From: Bradyrhizobium sp. CB1650
GTDB taxonomy: Bacteria > Pseudomonadota > Alphaproteobacteria > Rhizobiales > Xanthobacteraceae
Direction of reading: 5' to 3'
Length of the DNA: 64,000 bases
NCBI RefSeq assembly: GCF_029761915.1
Contig: NZ_CP121695.1
Coordinates: forward strand, 6,167,501 to 6,231,500
Part shown: positions 52,897-61,001 of the stretch, piece after piece
Position numbering within the stretch: the first letter of the stretch is position 1
Layout of the letters: each line of letters opens with the position of its first letter
Notes under the pieces: model-generated
Database searches by the model: none
What the model was told of the DNA's origin: nothing
What the model saw: only the letters and a program-made list of their open reading frames with translations
Made by a program: the position numbers and the translations under genes

Positions 52897-54174
52897 ATGA
52901 CCAAACACACCTACATTCCCCGCACGACCAACTACACCCTCAACCCCGGCGACGAGCTCAATGACTTGCGGATGTCGGAACAGGTCTGGCCGCTCTATGA
53001 TCACGTCAAGAAGTTCATCCGCGACACCGTCGATCCGATGTCGATCGAGTTCGCCAAGGCCGGCGAGAAAAAGGAAGACCGCTGGAGTTTTACGCCGAAG
53101 CAGCTCGAGCTCTTGGAGGCGGCCAAGGACAAGGCCAAGAAGGAAGGCCTGTGGAACTTCTTCCTGCCCGATGACGAGACCGGCCAGGGCCTGAAGAACC
53201 TCGACTACGCCTATATCGCGGCCGAGCTCGGCAAGAGCCCGCTGGCGTCCGAGACCATGAACTGCTCGGCGCCCGACACCGGCAACATGGAGGTGCTGGA
53301 GCGCGTCGGCACCAAGGAGCAGAAGGAGAAGTGGCTGAAGCCGCTGCTCAACGGCGAGATCCGCTCCGCCTATGTCATGACCGAGCCGAACGTCGCCTCC
53401 TCCGACGCCAAGAACATCTCGACGACCGCAAAGCTCGTCGGCGACGAATGGGTCATCAACGGCGAGAAGTATTACATCTCCGGCCTTGGCGACCCCCGCT
53501 GCAAGATCCTCATCGTGATGGTGAAGACCAATCCGGACGCGGCGCCGAGCAAGCAGCAGTCGCAAATCCTGGTGCCGCGCGACACGCCCGGCGTCGAGGT
53601 GCTCGGGCCCATGTACGTGTTCGGCCAGGACCACGCGCCGCGCGGTCACATGCACATGCGCTTCAACAATGTGCGGGTACCGAAGGAGAACATGCTGCTC
53701 GGCGAAGGCCGCGGCTTCGAGATCTCGCAGCTCCGCCTCGGACCGGGTCGCATCCATCACTGCATGCGCACCATCGGCAAGGCCGAGAAGGCGCTCGACC
53801 TGATGGTGCAGCGTGGCCTCACCCGCGAAGCCTTCGGCAAGAAGATCGCCCATCTCGGCGGGAATATGCAGATCATCGCACAGGCACGCTGCGAGATCGA
53901 GGCGATGCGGTTGATGGTGTTGAAGGCTGCCAAGGCCATGGACGTGCTCGGCAACAAGGAGGCCCGCGTCTGGGTCTCGATGGTCAAGGCCATGGTGCCG
54001 GAGCGCGCCTGCAAGATCATCGACCAGGCGATCCAGATGCATGGCGCGACCGGCATCTCGCACTGGACGCCGCTCGCGGAGATGTATCAGGACGTTCGCC
54101 ACCTCCGCTTCGCCGACGGCCCGGACGAGGTGCACTGGATGGTGGTCGGACGCCACGAGCTGAGCATGGCGTAG
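52897..54174 (+). CDS. Acyl-CoA dehydrogenase, ACAD10/11-like
   Basis: The 425-residue flavoprotein starts at 52897 after GGGAGGAGCA. The blocks MTEPNVASSDAKNI, WVINGEKYYISG and the C-terminal AIQMHGATGISHWTPLAEMY and LRFADGPDEVH are those of the ACAD10/11 clade, not of classical acyl-CoA dehydrogenases. That clade works with an APH kinase to remove the 4-hydroxyl of 4-hydroxyacyl-CoAs through a phosphate intermediate. The kinase (49468) and DUF6285 genes lie 2.4-3.8 kb away on the other strand. The clade assignment is by eye. Confidence 0.9.
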   Translation: MTKHTYIPRTTNYTLNPGDELNDLRMSEQVWPLYDHVKKFIRDTVDPMSIEFAKAGEKKEDRWSFTPKQLELLEAAKDKAKKEGLWNFFLPDDETGQGLKNLDYAYIAAELGKSPLASETMNCSAPDTGNMEVLERVGTKEQKEKWLKPLLNGEIRSAYVMTEPNVASSDAKNISTTAKLVGDEWVINGEKYYISGLGDPRCKILIVMVKTNPDAAPSKQQSQILVPRDTPGVEVLGPMYVFGQDHAPRGHMHMRFNNVRVPKENMLLGEGRGFEISQLRLGPGRIHHCMRTIGKAEKALDLMVQRGLTREAFGKKIAHLGGNMQIIAQARCEIEAMRLMVLKAAKAMDVLGNKEARVWVSMVKAMVPERACKIIDQAIQMHGATGISHWTPLAEMYQDVRHLRFADGPDEVHWMVVGRHELSMA

Positions 54175-54202
54175 AGGTCTCTTCTCTCCCATTCGCGGGA
54201 GC

Positions 54203-54298
54203 CGTAGGGTGGGCAAAGGCGCGCTTGTCGCGCGCCGTGCCTGCCGCCACGGCTTCCGCTGAAGATGGTGGGCACGCTTCGCTTTGCCCACCCTACGA
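54203..54298. repeat. Palindromic repeat, GTAGGGTGGGCAAAGGCGC family
   Basis: CGTAGGGTGGGCAAAGGCGC pairs with GCTTCGCTTTGCCCACCCTACG; the centre contains GCCGTGCC and GGTGGGCACG. A second copy is at 60897. Confidence 0.85.
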
Positions 54299-54323
54299 AG
54301 CTATCCTCTCTCACGGAGCCATC

Positions 54324-54940
54324 ATGGACTACGCCGCCAGCGAGCTGACGCCGCGTGAGCGCTACAAGGTGCTGACGTCCTTCGTGCTGCCACGGCCGAT
54401 CGCATGGGTGACGTCGGCCGGCCCGACCGGCGTCGTCAATGCGGCACCGTTCAGCTTCTTCAACGCGTTCTGCGAGGATCCGCCGCTATGCATGTTCGCG
54501 GTCAACCGGCGCCGGACGGACGGGAGAAGGACACGCTGACCAACATCCAGGCGACCGGCGAGTTCGTGGTCAACATTGCGGACGAGCCGCTCGCACGCGC
54601 AATGCACGAGTCGAGCGGCGACTTCCCGCCCGAGATCGGCGAACCCGGCTATCTCGGCTTGAAGCTCGCGCCGTCAAAGACGATCGCCGTGCCGCGGCTC
54701 GCCGACACGCCGTGGGCGATGGAGTGCAAGATCTGGAAGACGATCGACGTCAACGGCGATCGCCAGCTCATCATGGGCGAAGGCATCCACTTCTACATCC
54801 GCGACGAGCTTTGGGACCCTAAAGCCATGCGGGTGCACATAGACCGCTTCCACCCGATCGGCCGCATGTTCGCCGACCGCTATTGCCGCACCGATGATCG
54901 CGTGGTGTTTCCGGCGGCGGACGGTGCGAAGGGGAAGTAG
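54324..54940 (+). pseudogene. Flavin reductase-family gene with a frameshift
   Basis: The first frame from ATG 54324 encodes RYKVLTSFVLPRPIAWVTS and NAAPFSFFNAFCEDPPLCMF, the start of a flavin-reductase-like FMN-binding domain. It breaks at FAVNRRRTDGR and stops near 54539. The -1 frame continues the family exactly: DTLTNIQATGEFVVNI, then MHESSGDFP and FHPIGRMFADRYCR. The expected AVNRRPDGREKD is restored by adding one C in CGGCGCCGGACGG (54509-54520). Total length would be about 205 residues. Intact members bind FMN and reduce flavin for a monooxygenase, fitting the monooxygenase genes nearby. It may be inactivated or a base-call error. Confidence 0.85.
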
Positions 54941-54965
54941 AGGCCGAGCCGCAGCGAAGGAGCGT

Positions 54966-55084
54966 CCCTCGCCCCGCTTGCAGGGAGAGAGTTGGGGTGA
55001 GGGGAGTCTCCACGGGGTGGTGAGAGTTGAACTCGTGGAGAGTCCCCTCACCGAATTCAATCTCTCCCCGTAAGCGGGGCGAGG
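54966..55084. repeat. Long inverted repeat CTCGCCCCGCTTGC...GCGGGGCGAG
   Basis: The arms CCTCGCCCCGCTTGCAGGGAGAGA and TCTCTCCCCGTAAGCGGGGCGAGG, with inner GTGAGGGGAGTCTCCAC/GTGGAGAGTCCCCTCAC, form a nearly continuous hairpin. It lies between the convergent flavin reductase and yghU genes and may serve as a terminator for both. Confidence 0.8.
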
Positions 55085-55096
55085 TGAAGCAAGCAG

Positions 55097-55975
55097 CTAC
55101 GACGCAGCCGCCGCGATCTTGTCCTGCGTCTTGGTTTCGAAGTCGCTGGCATCGTGACGTTCGTGGAGCTGGCTTGCGGGGTCGCCGGAGACGCGGTTGA
55201 CCATCCGCCCGCGCTTCACGGCCGGGCGTTTGGCGATCTGGTCGGTCCAGCGCTGCACGTTCTTGTATTCGTGGACGGACAAAAATTCGCCCGCGCCATA
55301 GACCAGCCCCTTGGCGAGCGCGCCGTACCAAGGCCATACCGCGATATCGGCGATCGTGTACTCATTGCCGGCAAGAAACTCGTTGTCCGCAAGCCGCCGG
55401 TCGAGCACGTCGAGCTGGCGCTTGGTCTCCATCGCAAAACGGTCGATGGCATATTCGATCTTGCTCGGCGCATAGGCGTAGAAGTGGCCGAAGCCGCCAC
55501 CGAGATAGGGCGCGCTCCCCATCTGCCAGAACAGCCAGGACATCGCTTCGGTGCGGGTCTTGATGTCCTTCGGCAGGAAGGCGCCGAATTTCTCGGCAAG
55601 GTAGAGCAGGATCGAGCCGGACTCGAACACCCGGATCGGCTCCGGTCCGGAGCGGTCCATCAGCGCGGGAATCTTCGAGTTCGGATTGATGGCGACAAAG
55701 CCGCTGCCGAACTGGTCGCCGTTGCCGATCTTGATGAGCCAGGCGTCGTATTCAGCTCCCTTGTGACCGAGCGCCAGCAGCTCCTCCAGCATGACCGTGA
55801 CTTTCACCCCGTTCGGCGTCGCCAGCGAATAGAGCTGGAGCGGATGGCGGCCGACCGGCAGATCCTTGTCATGGGTCGGACCGGCGATCGGGCGGTTGAT
55901 GTTGGCGAACTGCCCGCCATTCTCCTTATTCCAGGTCCAGACCTTTGGCGGCACGTAGGCGGGGGTGTCAGTCAT
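55097..55975 (-). CDS. yghU: Glutathione-dependent disulfide-bond oxidoreductase, YghU-like
   Basis: The 292-residue GST-superfamily protein has the YghU-type extended N-terminus (VWTWNKENGGQFANINRP), the thioredoxin-fold active-site loop SLATPNGVKV with Thr53/Asn55, the substrate loop NPNSKIPAL and FESGSILLYLAEKF, and a helical C-terminal domain. YghU/YfcG enzymes reduce disulfides with two glutathiones and show organic hydroperoxidase activity. It is a cytosolic dimer in E. coli. Here it neighbours oxidative catabolic genes but overlaps none. Confidence 0.9.
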   Translation of the reverse strand: MTDTPAYVPPKVWTWNKENGGQFANINRPIAGPTHDKDLPVGRHPLQLYSLATPNGVKVTVMLEELLALGHKGAEYDAWLIKIGNGDQFGSGFVAINPNSKIPALMDRSGPEPIRVFESGSILLYLAEKFGAFLPKDIKTRTEAMSWLFWQMGSAPYLGGGFGHFYAYAPSKIEYAIDRFAMETKRQLDVLDRRLADNEFLAGNEYTIADIAVWPWYGALAKGLVYGAGEFLSVHEYKNVQRWTDQIAKRPAVKRGRMVNRVSGDPASQLHERHDASDFETKTQDKIAAAAS

Positions 55976-56080
55976 GAGGAAGGGCTCCGGCGCAGAAGAG
56001 CGCGTGGAATGTTAGCTAGCGACCGGGACGGGATTGGCAAGGGCGGGGGACTGCAACCATCGCCGAGTACCCTCCCCGTT

Positions 56081-56197
56081 TCGTCATGGCGGCCCAACAC
56101 TGTCGGGGCGCCCGAAGGGCGAGCCCGGAATCCATCGCGGAGCAGAAAGGCTCGGAAAAATGGATTCCGGGTTCTCGCTTCGCGAGCCCCGGAATGA
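56081..56197. repeat. Palindromic repeat, GTCATTCCGGGG family variant
   Basis: GCGAGCCCGGAATCCATCG pairs with AATGGATTCCGGGTTCTCG, with end segments GTCATGGCGG/CCCCGGAATGACG. It lies between the monooxygenase and yghU genes, both on the minus strand. Confidence 0.75.
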
Positions 56198-56216
56198 CGA
56201 AGGGAGAGTGCGCTGC

Positions 56217-57878
56217 CTACGACGCAGCAGCCGCGGCCTCCGGCTGCTCCGCCCGCTCCATCACGAACCCGTCATACCCCTTCCGCGCGACGTCGTTGCA
56301 AATCTGCCGGTAGACGCCGACGCCGCCGATATAGGGCATGAAGATGCGCGGCTTGCCGGGGATGTTGGCGCCCATGTACCAGGAATTGGCCTGCGGATAG
56401 AGCGTGCCATGGGCGATCTCGTTGACGTGGGCGACCCATTTGTCCTCGGCCTCCCTGCCCGCCTCCATCGCGGCAAGCCCGTGCTTGCGCATGTGCACGA
56501 GGCAGTCGGCGATCCAGTCGACGTGCTGCTCGATCGACACGATCATGTTCGACAGCACCGACGGGCTGCCGGGCCCGGTGATGATGAAGAGGTTCGGAAA
56601 GCCCGCGCTCATCAGGCCGAGATACGTCTTTGGCCCTTCCGCCCACTTCTGGTTCAGGGTCTGTCCGTCGCGGCCGCGAATGTCGATCTTGGCGACCGAT
56701 CCGGTCATGGCGTCGAAGCCTGTTGCGAGTACCAGCGCATCGACCTCGTGGTCGGTGCCTGCGACGCGGACGGCGTTCGCGCTGATCTCCTCGATCGGGT
56801 TGGACCTGATATCGACCAGCGCGACGTTCGGCCGGTTGAACGTCGCAAAATAGTCGGTGTCGACGCAGATGCGCTTGGTGCCGATCGGATGGCTGTCCGG
56901 CTGGAGCAGCTTTGCGGTATCGGGATTCCTGACGATCTCGGCGATCTTGCCGCGCACGAAATCGGCAGCCGTGTCGTTCGCGGTCCGGTCGAGGCCGAGA
57001 TTATTGTAGACGTACATGAAGGTGAGCCCGCCGCGCTCCCAGCGCGATTCATACTTGGCGCGCCTCGCATCCGCGTCGTCATCAAGTGCGCCGCGATCGG
57101 GCTGCACGGCATAAATGCCGTTGCGCGCCACTTCGCGGGCGAAGCGGCGGATCTCCGGATAGTTCTTGCGGAACGCGTTGCGCTCCTCCTCCGTCAATTC
57201 AGCATTGCGGGCTGGAATCGAAAAATTCGCCGTGCGCTGGAACACGGTGAGATGACTGGCCTGCTCCGCGATCACCGGCGCCGACTGGATGCCGGATGAG
57301 CCGGTGCCGATGAGGCCGACGCGCAGACCTGTGAAATCAACCGGCTCGTGCGGCCAGTTGCCGGTGTGATAGACGGGGCCCTCAAAGTTTTCGAGGCCCC
57401 TGATGTCCGGCTTGCGCGCGTTCGACAGGCAACCGGTCGCGAGCACCACGAATTTGGCGTTCACCGTTTTGCCGTCGGATGTCGTCACCGACCAGCTATT
57501 CGAGCGCGTATCGAATACGGCGCGATCGACGCGGGTATTGAACTGGATGTCGCGGCGCAGATCGAAGCGATCAGCGACGTGGTTGGCGTATTTCAGGATC
57601 TCCGGCTGCGGCGCGTAGCGCTCGCTCCAGTCCCATTCCTGCTGCAGCTCCTCCGAGAACGAATAGGAATACTGCATGCTCTCGACGTCGCAGCGCGCGC
57701 CGGGATAACGGTTCCAGTACCAGGTGCCGCCGACGCCTCCGCCCTGTTCAAAGACCCGTGCCGAGAAGCCAAGCCCGCGCAGACGATGCAGCATGTACAT
57801 GCCGGCAAAACCGGCGCCGACGACGACCACATCGTAGGCTTCGGTTGCATGGGCCTGGCTCGAATCCGCTGACGACAT
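56217..57878 (-). CDS. Baeyer-Villiger-type flavin monooxygenase (cyclohexanone/steroid monooxygenase-like)
   Basis: The 553-residue class B flavoprotein has the FAD motif GAGFAG (21-26), the NADPH motif GTGSSG (191-196), and between them the type I Baeyer-Villiger fingerprint F-x-G-x3-H-x3-W-P (Phe165 to Pro176). GVGGTWYWNRYPGARCD is the matching FAD-domain block. It would insert oxygen next to a ketone to make an ester or lactone, using NADPH. The start at 57878 follows GGGAGCGCCCACCG; upstream frame is unlikely. It is divergent from the nitronate-monooxygenase-like gene by 247 bp. Confidence 0.9.
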   Translation of the reverse strand: MSSADSSQAHATEAYDVVVVGAGFAGMYMLHRLRGLGFSARVFEQGGGVGGTWYWNRYPGARCDVESMQYSYSFSEELQQEWDWSERYAPQPEILKYANHVADRFDLRRDIQFNTRVDRAVFDTRSNSWSVTTSDGKTVNAKFVVLATGCLSNARKPDIRGLENFEGPVYHTGNWPHEPVDFTGLRVGLIGTGSSGIQSAPVIAEQASHLTVFQRTANFSIPARNAELTEEERNAFRKNYPEIRRFAREVARNGIYAVQPDRGALDDDADARRAKYESRWERGGLTFMYVYNNLGLDRTANDTAADFVRGKIAEIVRNPDTAKLLQPDSHPIGTKRICVDTDYFATFNRPNVALVDIRSNPIEEISANAVRVAGTDHEVDALVLATGFDAMTGSVAKIDIRGRDGQTLNQKWAEGPKTYLGLMSAGFPNLFIITGPGSPSVLSNMIVSIEQHVDWIADCLVHMRKHGLAAMEAGREAEDKWVAHVNEIAHGTLYPQANSWYMGANIPGKPRIFMPYIGGVGVYRQICNDVARKGYDGFVMERAEQPEAAAAAS

Positions 57879-58125
57879 CGGTGGGCGCTCCCTATTGCTC
57901 TTGTTGTGAGACAGCATTCTCTCCGCTTCGCGAAAGCGCAAGGGACAAATCCACGGGCTCTGACCGCTTATTTTGTGCAGCGGAATGCGCTGTCCGCCGC
58001 GCGGCGCCTGCACGCAAGATGCGCGGTGAAATCCGGCGTGGCATCACGGACGACGATGGGCTAGCGTCGAATGCCTGCGCCAGCAGAAACAACAACAGCA
58101 GCGCAAACGCCGCCGGGAGAGGACC

Positions 58126-59259
58126 ATGAAATCGCCGATCTGCGACATGCTGGGCATCGAGTTCCCGATGCTCGCCTTCAGCCATTGCCGCGACGTCGTC
58201 GCCGCCGTCAGCCGCGCCGGCGGATTCGGCGTGCTGGGCGCGACCGTGCATACGCCCGAGACGATCGAGCAGGAGTTGAAATGGATCGACGACCATGTCG
58301 ACGGCAAGCCCTATGGCGTCGACGTGTTGATCCCTGAGAACATCTCGACCGCAGGCGAGAAGGACGTCACCTGGAAGAGCCTGGAGGCGCGGGTGCCGCA
58401 AGAGCACCGCGACTACACCCGCGATCTCCTCAAGAAGTACGATATCGAGCTGACCACGACCTCAGTCGCCGACAACCAGCCGCAGCCGTTCGACGCCAGG
58501 ACCGCGATGGAGCTGCTGGAAGTCTCCTTCCGCCATCCGATCCGGTTGATCGCGAACGCGCTGGGCGTGCCGCCGAAGGCGATGATCGAGATGGGCAAGA
58601 AGCACGGCGTGCCGGTTGCGGCCCTCGTCGGCGCCAAGGAGCATGCGCTGCGCCAGGTAGCGGCGGGTGTCGACATCCTCGTCGTGCAGGGCACCGAGGC
58701 TGGCGGCCATTGCGGCGAGGTCTCGACCATGGTGCTGGTGCCGGAGGTGATCAAGGCCATCAAGCCGGTCCGCGACGTGCCGGTGCTGGCGGCCGGCGGC
58801 ATCATGACGGGTCGGCAGATGGCCGCCTGCATGGCGATGGGCGCAGCCGGCGCCTGGACCGGCTCGGTGTGGCTCGCGACCGTCGAGGCCGAGACCACGG
58901 AAATCTTCCGCGAGAAGATGATCGCGGCGTCCTCGCGCGATGCGGTGCGATCGAAGGGCCGCACGGGAAAACCAGCTCGACAGCTCCGCTCGGTCTGGAC
59001 GGATGCCTGGGACCGCGCGCCGGAGAGCCCGGGCGCGTTGCCCATGCCGCTGCAAAGCATCATCAGCCGCGACGCCTTTCACGCGATCGATCGCGCCGCG
59101 GCCGCCGGCAACGACAAGGCACGCGATCTCGTCAGCTATTTCGTCGGCCAGGGTGTCGGCCTGATCGACAGTGTCAAGTCGGCCGGCGCCGTGGTGCAGG
59201 AGTTCAAGGAAGAGTTTGCGGAGGCCGTCGAGCACATGAATGCGCTGGTGGCGGAGTAG
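58126..59259 (+). CDS. Nitronate monooxygenase/2-nitropropane dioxygenase family protein
   Basis: The 377-residue FMN-dependent TIM barrel has the family blocks PMLAFSHCRDVVAAV, GGFGVLGATVHTPE, QGTEAGGHCGE (FMN/catalytic His region), PVLAAGGIMTGRQM and GAAGAWTGSVWL. Members oxidise nitronates, but several act as FMN-dependent enoyl reductases (FabK-like) or on other substrates. In this CoA-rich region a double-bond reductase role is possible. GGAGAGGACC precedes the ATG. A repeat follows the stop, then the thiolase. Confidence 0.86.
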   Translation: MKSPICDMLGIEFPMLAFSHCRDVVAAVSRAGGFGVLGATVHTPETIEQELKWIDDHVDGKPYGVDVLIPENISTAGEKDVTWKSLEARVPQEHRDYTRDLLKKYDIELTTTSVADNQPQPFDARTAMELLEVSFRHPIRLIANALGVPPKAMIEMGKKHGVPVAALVGAKEHALRQVAAGVDILVVQGTEAGGHCGEVSTMVLVPEVIKAIKPVRDVPVLAAGGIMTGRQMAACMAMGAAGAWTGSVWLATVEAETTEIFREKMIAASSRDAVRSKGRTGKPARQLRSVWTDAWDRAPESPGALPMPLQSIISRDAFHAIDRAAAAGNDKARDLVSYFVGQGVGLIDSVKSAGAVVQEFKEEFAEAVEHMNALVAE

Positions 59260-59268
59260 CAGTCACAT

Positions 59269-59348
59269 CGTCATTGCGAGCGCAGCGAAGCAATCCAGAC
59301 TGTGTCCGCGGAAAGATCCTGGATTGCTTCGCTTCGCTCGCAATGACG
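59269..59348. repeat. Palindromic repeat, GTCATTGCGAG family
   Basis: CGTCATTGCGAGCGCAGCG...CAATCCAGAC pairs with CCTGGATTGCTTCGCTTCGCTCGCAATGACG, in the gap between the nitronate-monooxygenase-like and thiolase genes. Confidence 0.85.
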
Positions 59349-59374
59349 ACACAACTGACACCGTGAATTGAAGC

Positions 59375-60892
59375 ATGACAGTTAAGAACAGTATCCCCGA
59401 AGACCGCATCCCCGTCATCGTCGGCATCGGCGAGATCATCGACCGACCCAAGGAGATCACAGAGGGCCTCGAGCCGCTCGATCTGCTCGAGCAAGCACTG
59501 CGGCGCGCGGAAGCGGATGCCGGCGCAAAGCTGCTCGGCGAGGTGCAGTCGCTCGATGTCGTCAACTTCCTGAGCTGGCGCTACCGCGATCCGGAGAAGC
59601 TGCTGGCGCAGCGGCTGGGCATTACGCCTTCGCATTGCTATTACGGCCCGGTCGGCGGCGAGAGCCCGATCCGCTACATCCACGAGGCGGCGCAGCGGAT
59701 TGCACGCGGCGAATGCAGCGTGGCCGCGGTCTGCGGGGCCGAGGCGCAATCGACCGCGACCAAGGCCGAGCGCGGCGGCGCCAAGCTGCCGTGGACGCCG
59801 TTCGCCCACGATGTCGAGGAGCCCAAGCGCGGCGCGGCGTTCCAGAAGCCGCTGGCGGTGAAGCTCGGCGTGTTCCGCCCTGTCACGGTCTACCCCTTCT
59901 ATGAGGCGGCATCCTCGGCGCATTGGGGCCAGACGCCGCGCGAGGCGATGGCGGAGTCGGGGACGTTGTGGTCGCGCTATTCGGAAGCCGCAGCGTACAA
60001 TCCCAACGCCTGGCTGAAGCGGCGCTTTGCGCCGGACGAGATCACGACGCCGACCGCCGACAACCGTCTGATCGCTTGGCCCTACACGAAGCTGATGGTG
60101 GCCAATCCCACGGTCAACATGGGCGGCGCGCTGCTGCTCACCAGCCTGGCCAAGGCGCGTGCTGCGGGTATTGCCGAGGACCGGCTGGTCTATCCGCTCG
60201 GCGGCGCCTCAGCGGAGGAGCCGCGCGACTATCTGCTGCGCGACCAGTTTTACGAGAGCCATCCGCAAAATGCGGTGTTGAAAGCCGTGATGGATCTCGC
60301 CGGCGGCAACGGCAGAAAGTTCGACGCGATCGAGCTCTATAGCTGCTTTCCCTGCGTGCCCAAGATGGCGCGGCGGACGCTGGGCCTGGGGCCGGACGTG
60401 CAACCGACCGTGAACGGCGGCCTCACCTTCTTCGGCGCGCCGCTCAACACCTACATGACGCACGCAGCCTGCGCGATGGTGCGAAAGTTGCGCGATGGCG
60501 CCAAGCTCGGCCTGCTCTATGGCCAGGGCGGTTTCGTCACCAAGCATCACGCGCTGGTGGTATCGAAGACGCTGCCGCGCGAAGTGTTGGCGCAGGAGAC
60601 CAGCGTCCAGGCCGTGGCCGACCGTAACAAGCGCACGGTACCGGAGTTCATCACGGACGCCTCAGGCAAGGGCAAGGTCGAAAGCTTTACGGTGCTCTAT
60701 GGCCGCAATGGCGATGTCGAGCACGGCGTGGTCATGCTGCGCACGAGCAACGACCGGCGCACGCTGGCGCGCATCGCCGCAAGCGACAGCGCAACGCTGG
60801 CGCACCTGCTCAACATGGACCGCTCGCCGGTCGGCTCGCTTGGCGAGATCGCGATGGCCGCCGACGGCGTGCCGGAGTGGCGGGTGGGATAG
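59375..60892 (+). CDS. Thiolase-like acetyl-CoA acetyltransferase with C-terminal extra domain
   Basis: The 505-residue protein has a thiolase fold (about 1-390; VIVGIGEIIDRPKE, GGESPIRYIHEAAQRI, VNPT-like MVANPTVNMGGAL, SCFPCVPKMARR, NGGLTFFGAPLNTYMTHAA) plus about 110 extra residues. The tail (VESFTVLYGRNGDVEHGVVM and onward) looks like the OB-like additional domain of thiolase-like protein type 1. That fused domain may take the place of a separate DUF35 partner. It probably cleaves or forms a C-C bond in an acyl-CoA. The canonical nucleophilic Cys pattern is not obvious, as in other type-1 thiolase-like proteins. Confidence 0.84.
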   Translation: MTVKNSIPEDRIPVIVGIGEIIDRPKEITEGLEPLDLLEQALRRAEADAGAKLLGEVQSLDVVNFLSWRYRDPEKLLAQRLGITPSHCYYGPVGGESPIRYIHEAAQRIARGECSVAAVCGAEAQSTATKAERGGAKLPWTPFAHDVEEPKRGAAFQKPLAVKLGVFRPVTVYPFYEAASSAHWGQTPREAMAESGTLWSRYSEAAAYNPNAWLKRRFAPDEITTPTADNRLIAWPYTKLMVANPTVNMGGALLLTSLAKARAAGIAEDRLVYPLGGASAEEPRDYLLRDQFYESHPQNAVLKAVMDLAGGNGRKFDAIELYSCFPCVPKMARRTLGLGPDVQPTVNGGLTFFGAPLNTYMTHAACAMVRKLRDGAKLGLLYGQGGFVTKHHALVVSKTLPREVLAQETSVQAVADRNKRTVPEFITDASGKGKVESFTVLYGRNGDVEHGVVMLRTSNDRRTLARIAASDSATLAHLLNMDRSPVGSLGEIAMAADGVPEWRVG

Positions 60893-60896
60893 ATCT

Positions 60897-60992
60897 TGTG
60901 GGGTGGGCAAAGGCGCGTCAGCGCCGCGCCCACCTTTCTTTTCCGAAATTGTGATGAAAATGGTGGGCACGCTTCGCTTTGCCCACCCTACA
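60897..60992. repeat. Palindromic repeat, GTAGGGTGGGCAAAGGCGC family
   Basis: GTGGGGTGGGCAAAGGCGC pairs with GCTTCGCTTTGCCCACCCTAC; GCGCCCACC/GGTGGGCAC lies in the centre. It sits between the convergent thiolase and efflux adaptor genes. Confidence 0.85.
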
Positions 60993-61001
60993 AGCTCAGA
61001 G

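Noticed and set aside
53331..54323. Upstream part of the frame leading into the flavin-reductase-like gene
   Set aside because: It overlaps the acyl-CoA dehydrogenase in another frame and has no domain; the family sequence starts at 54324.
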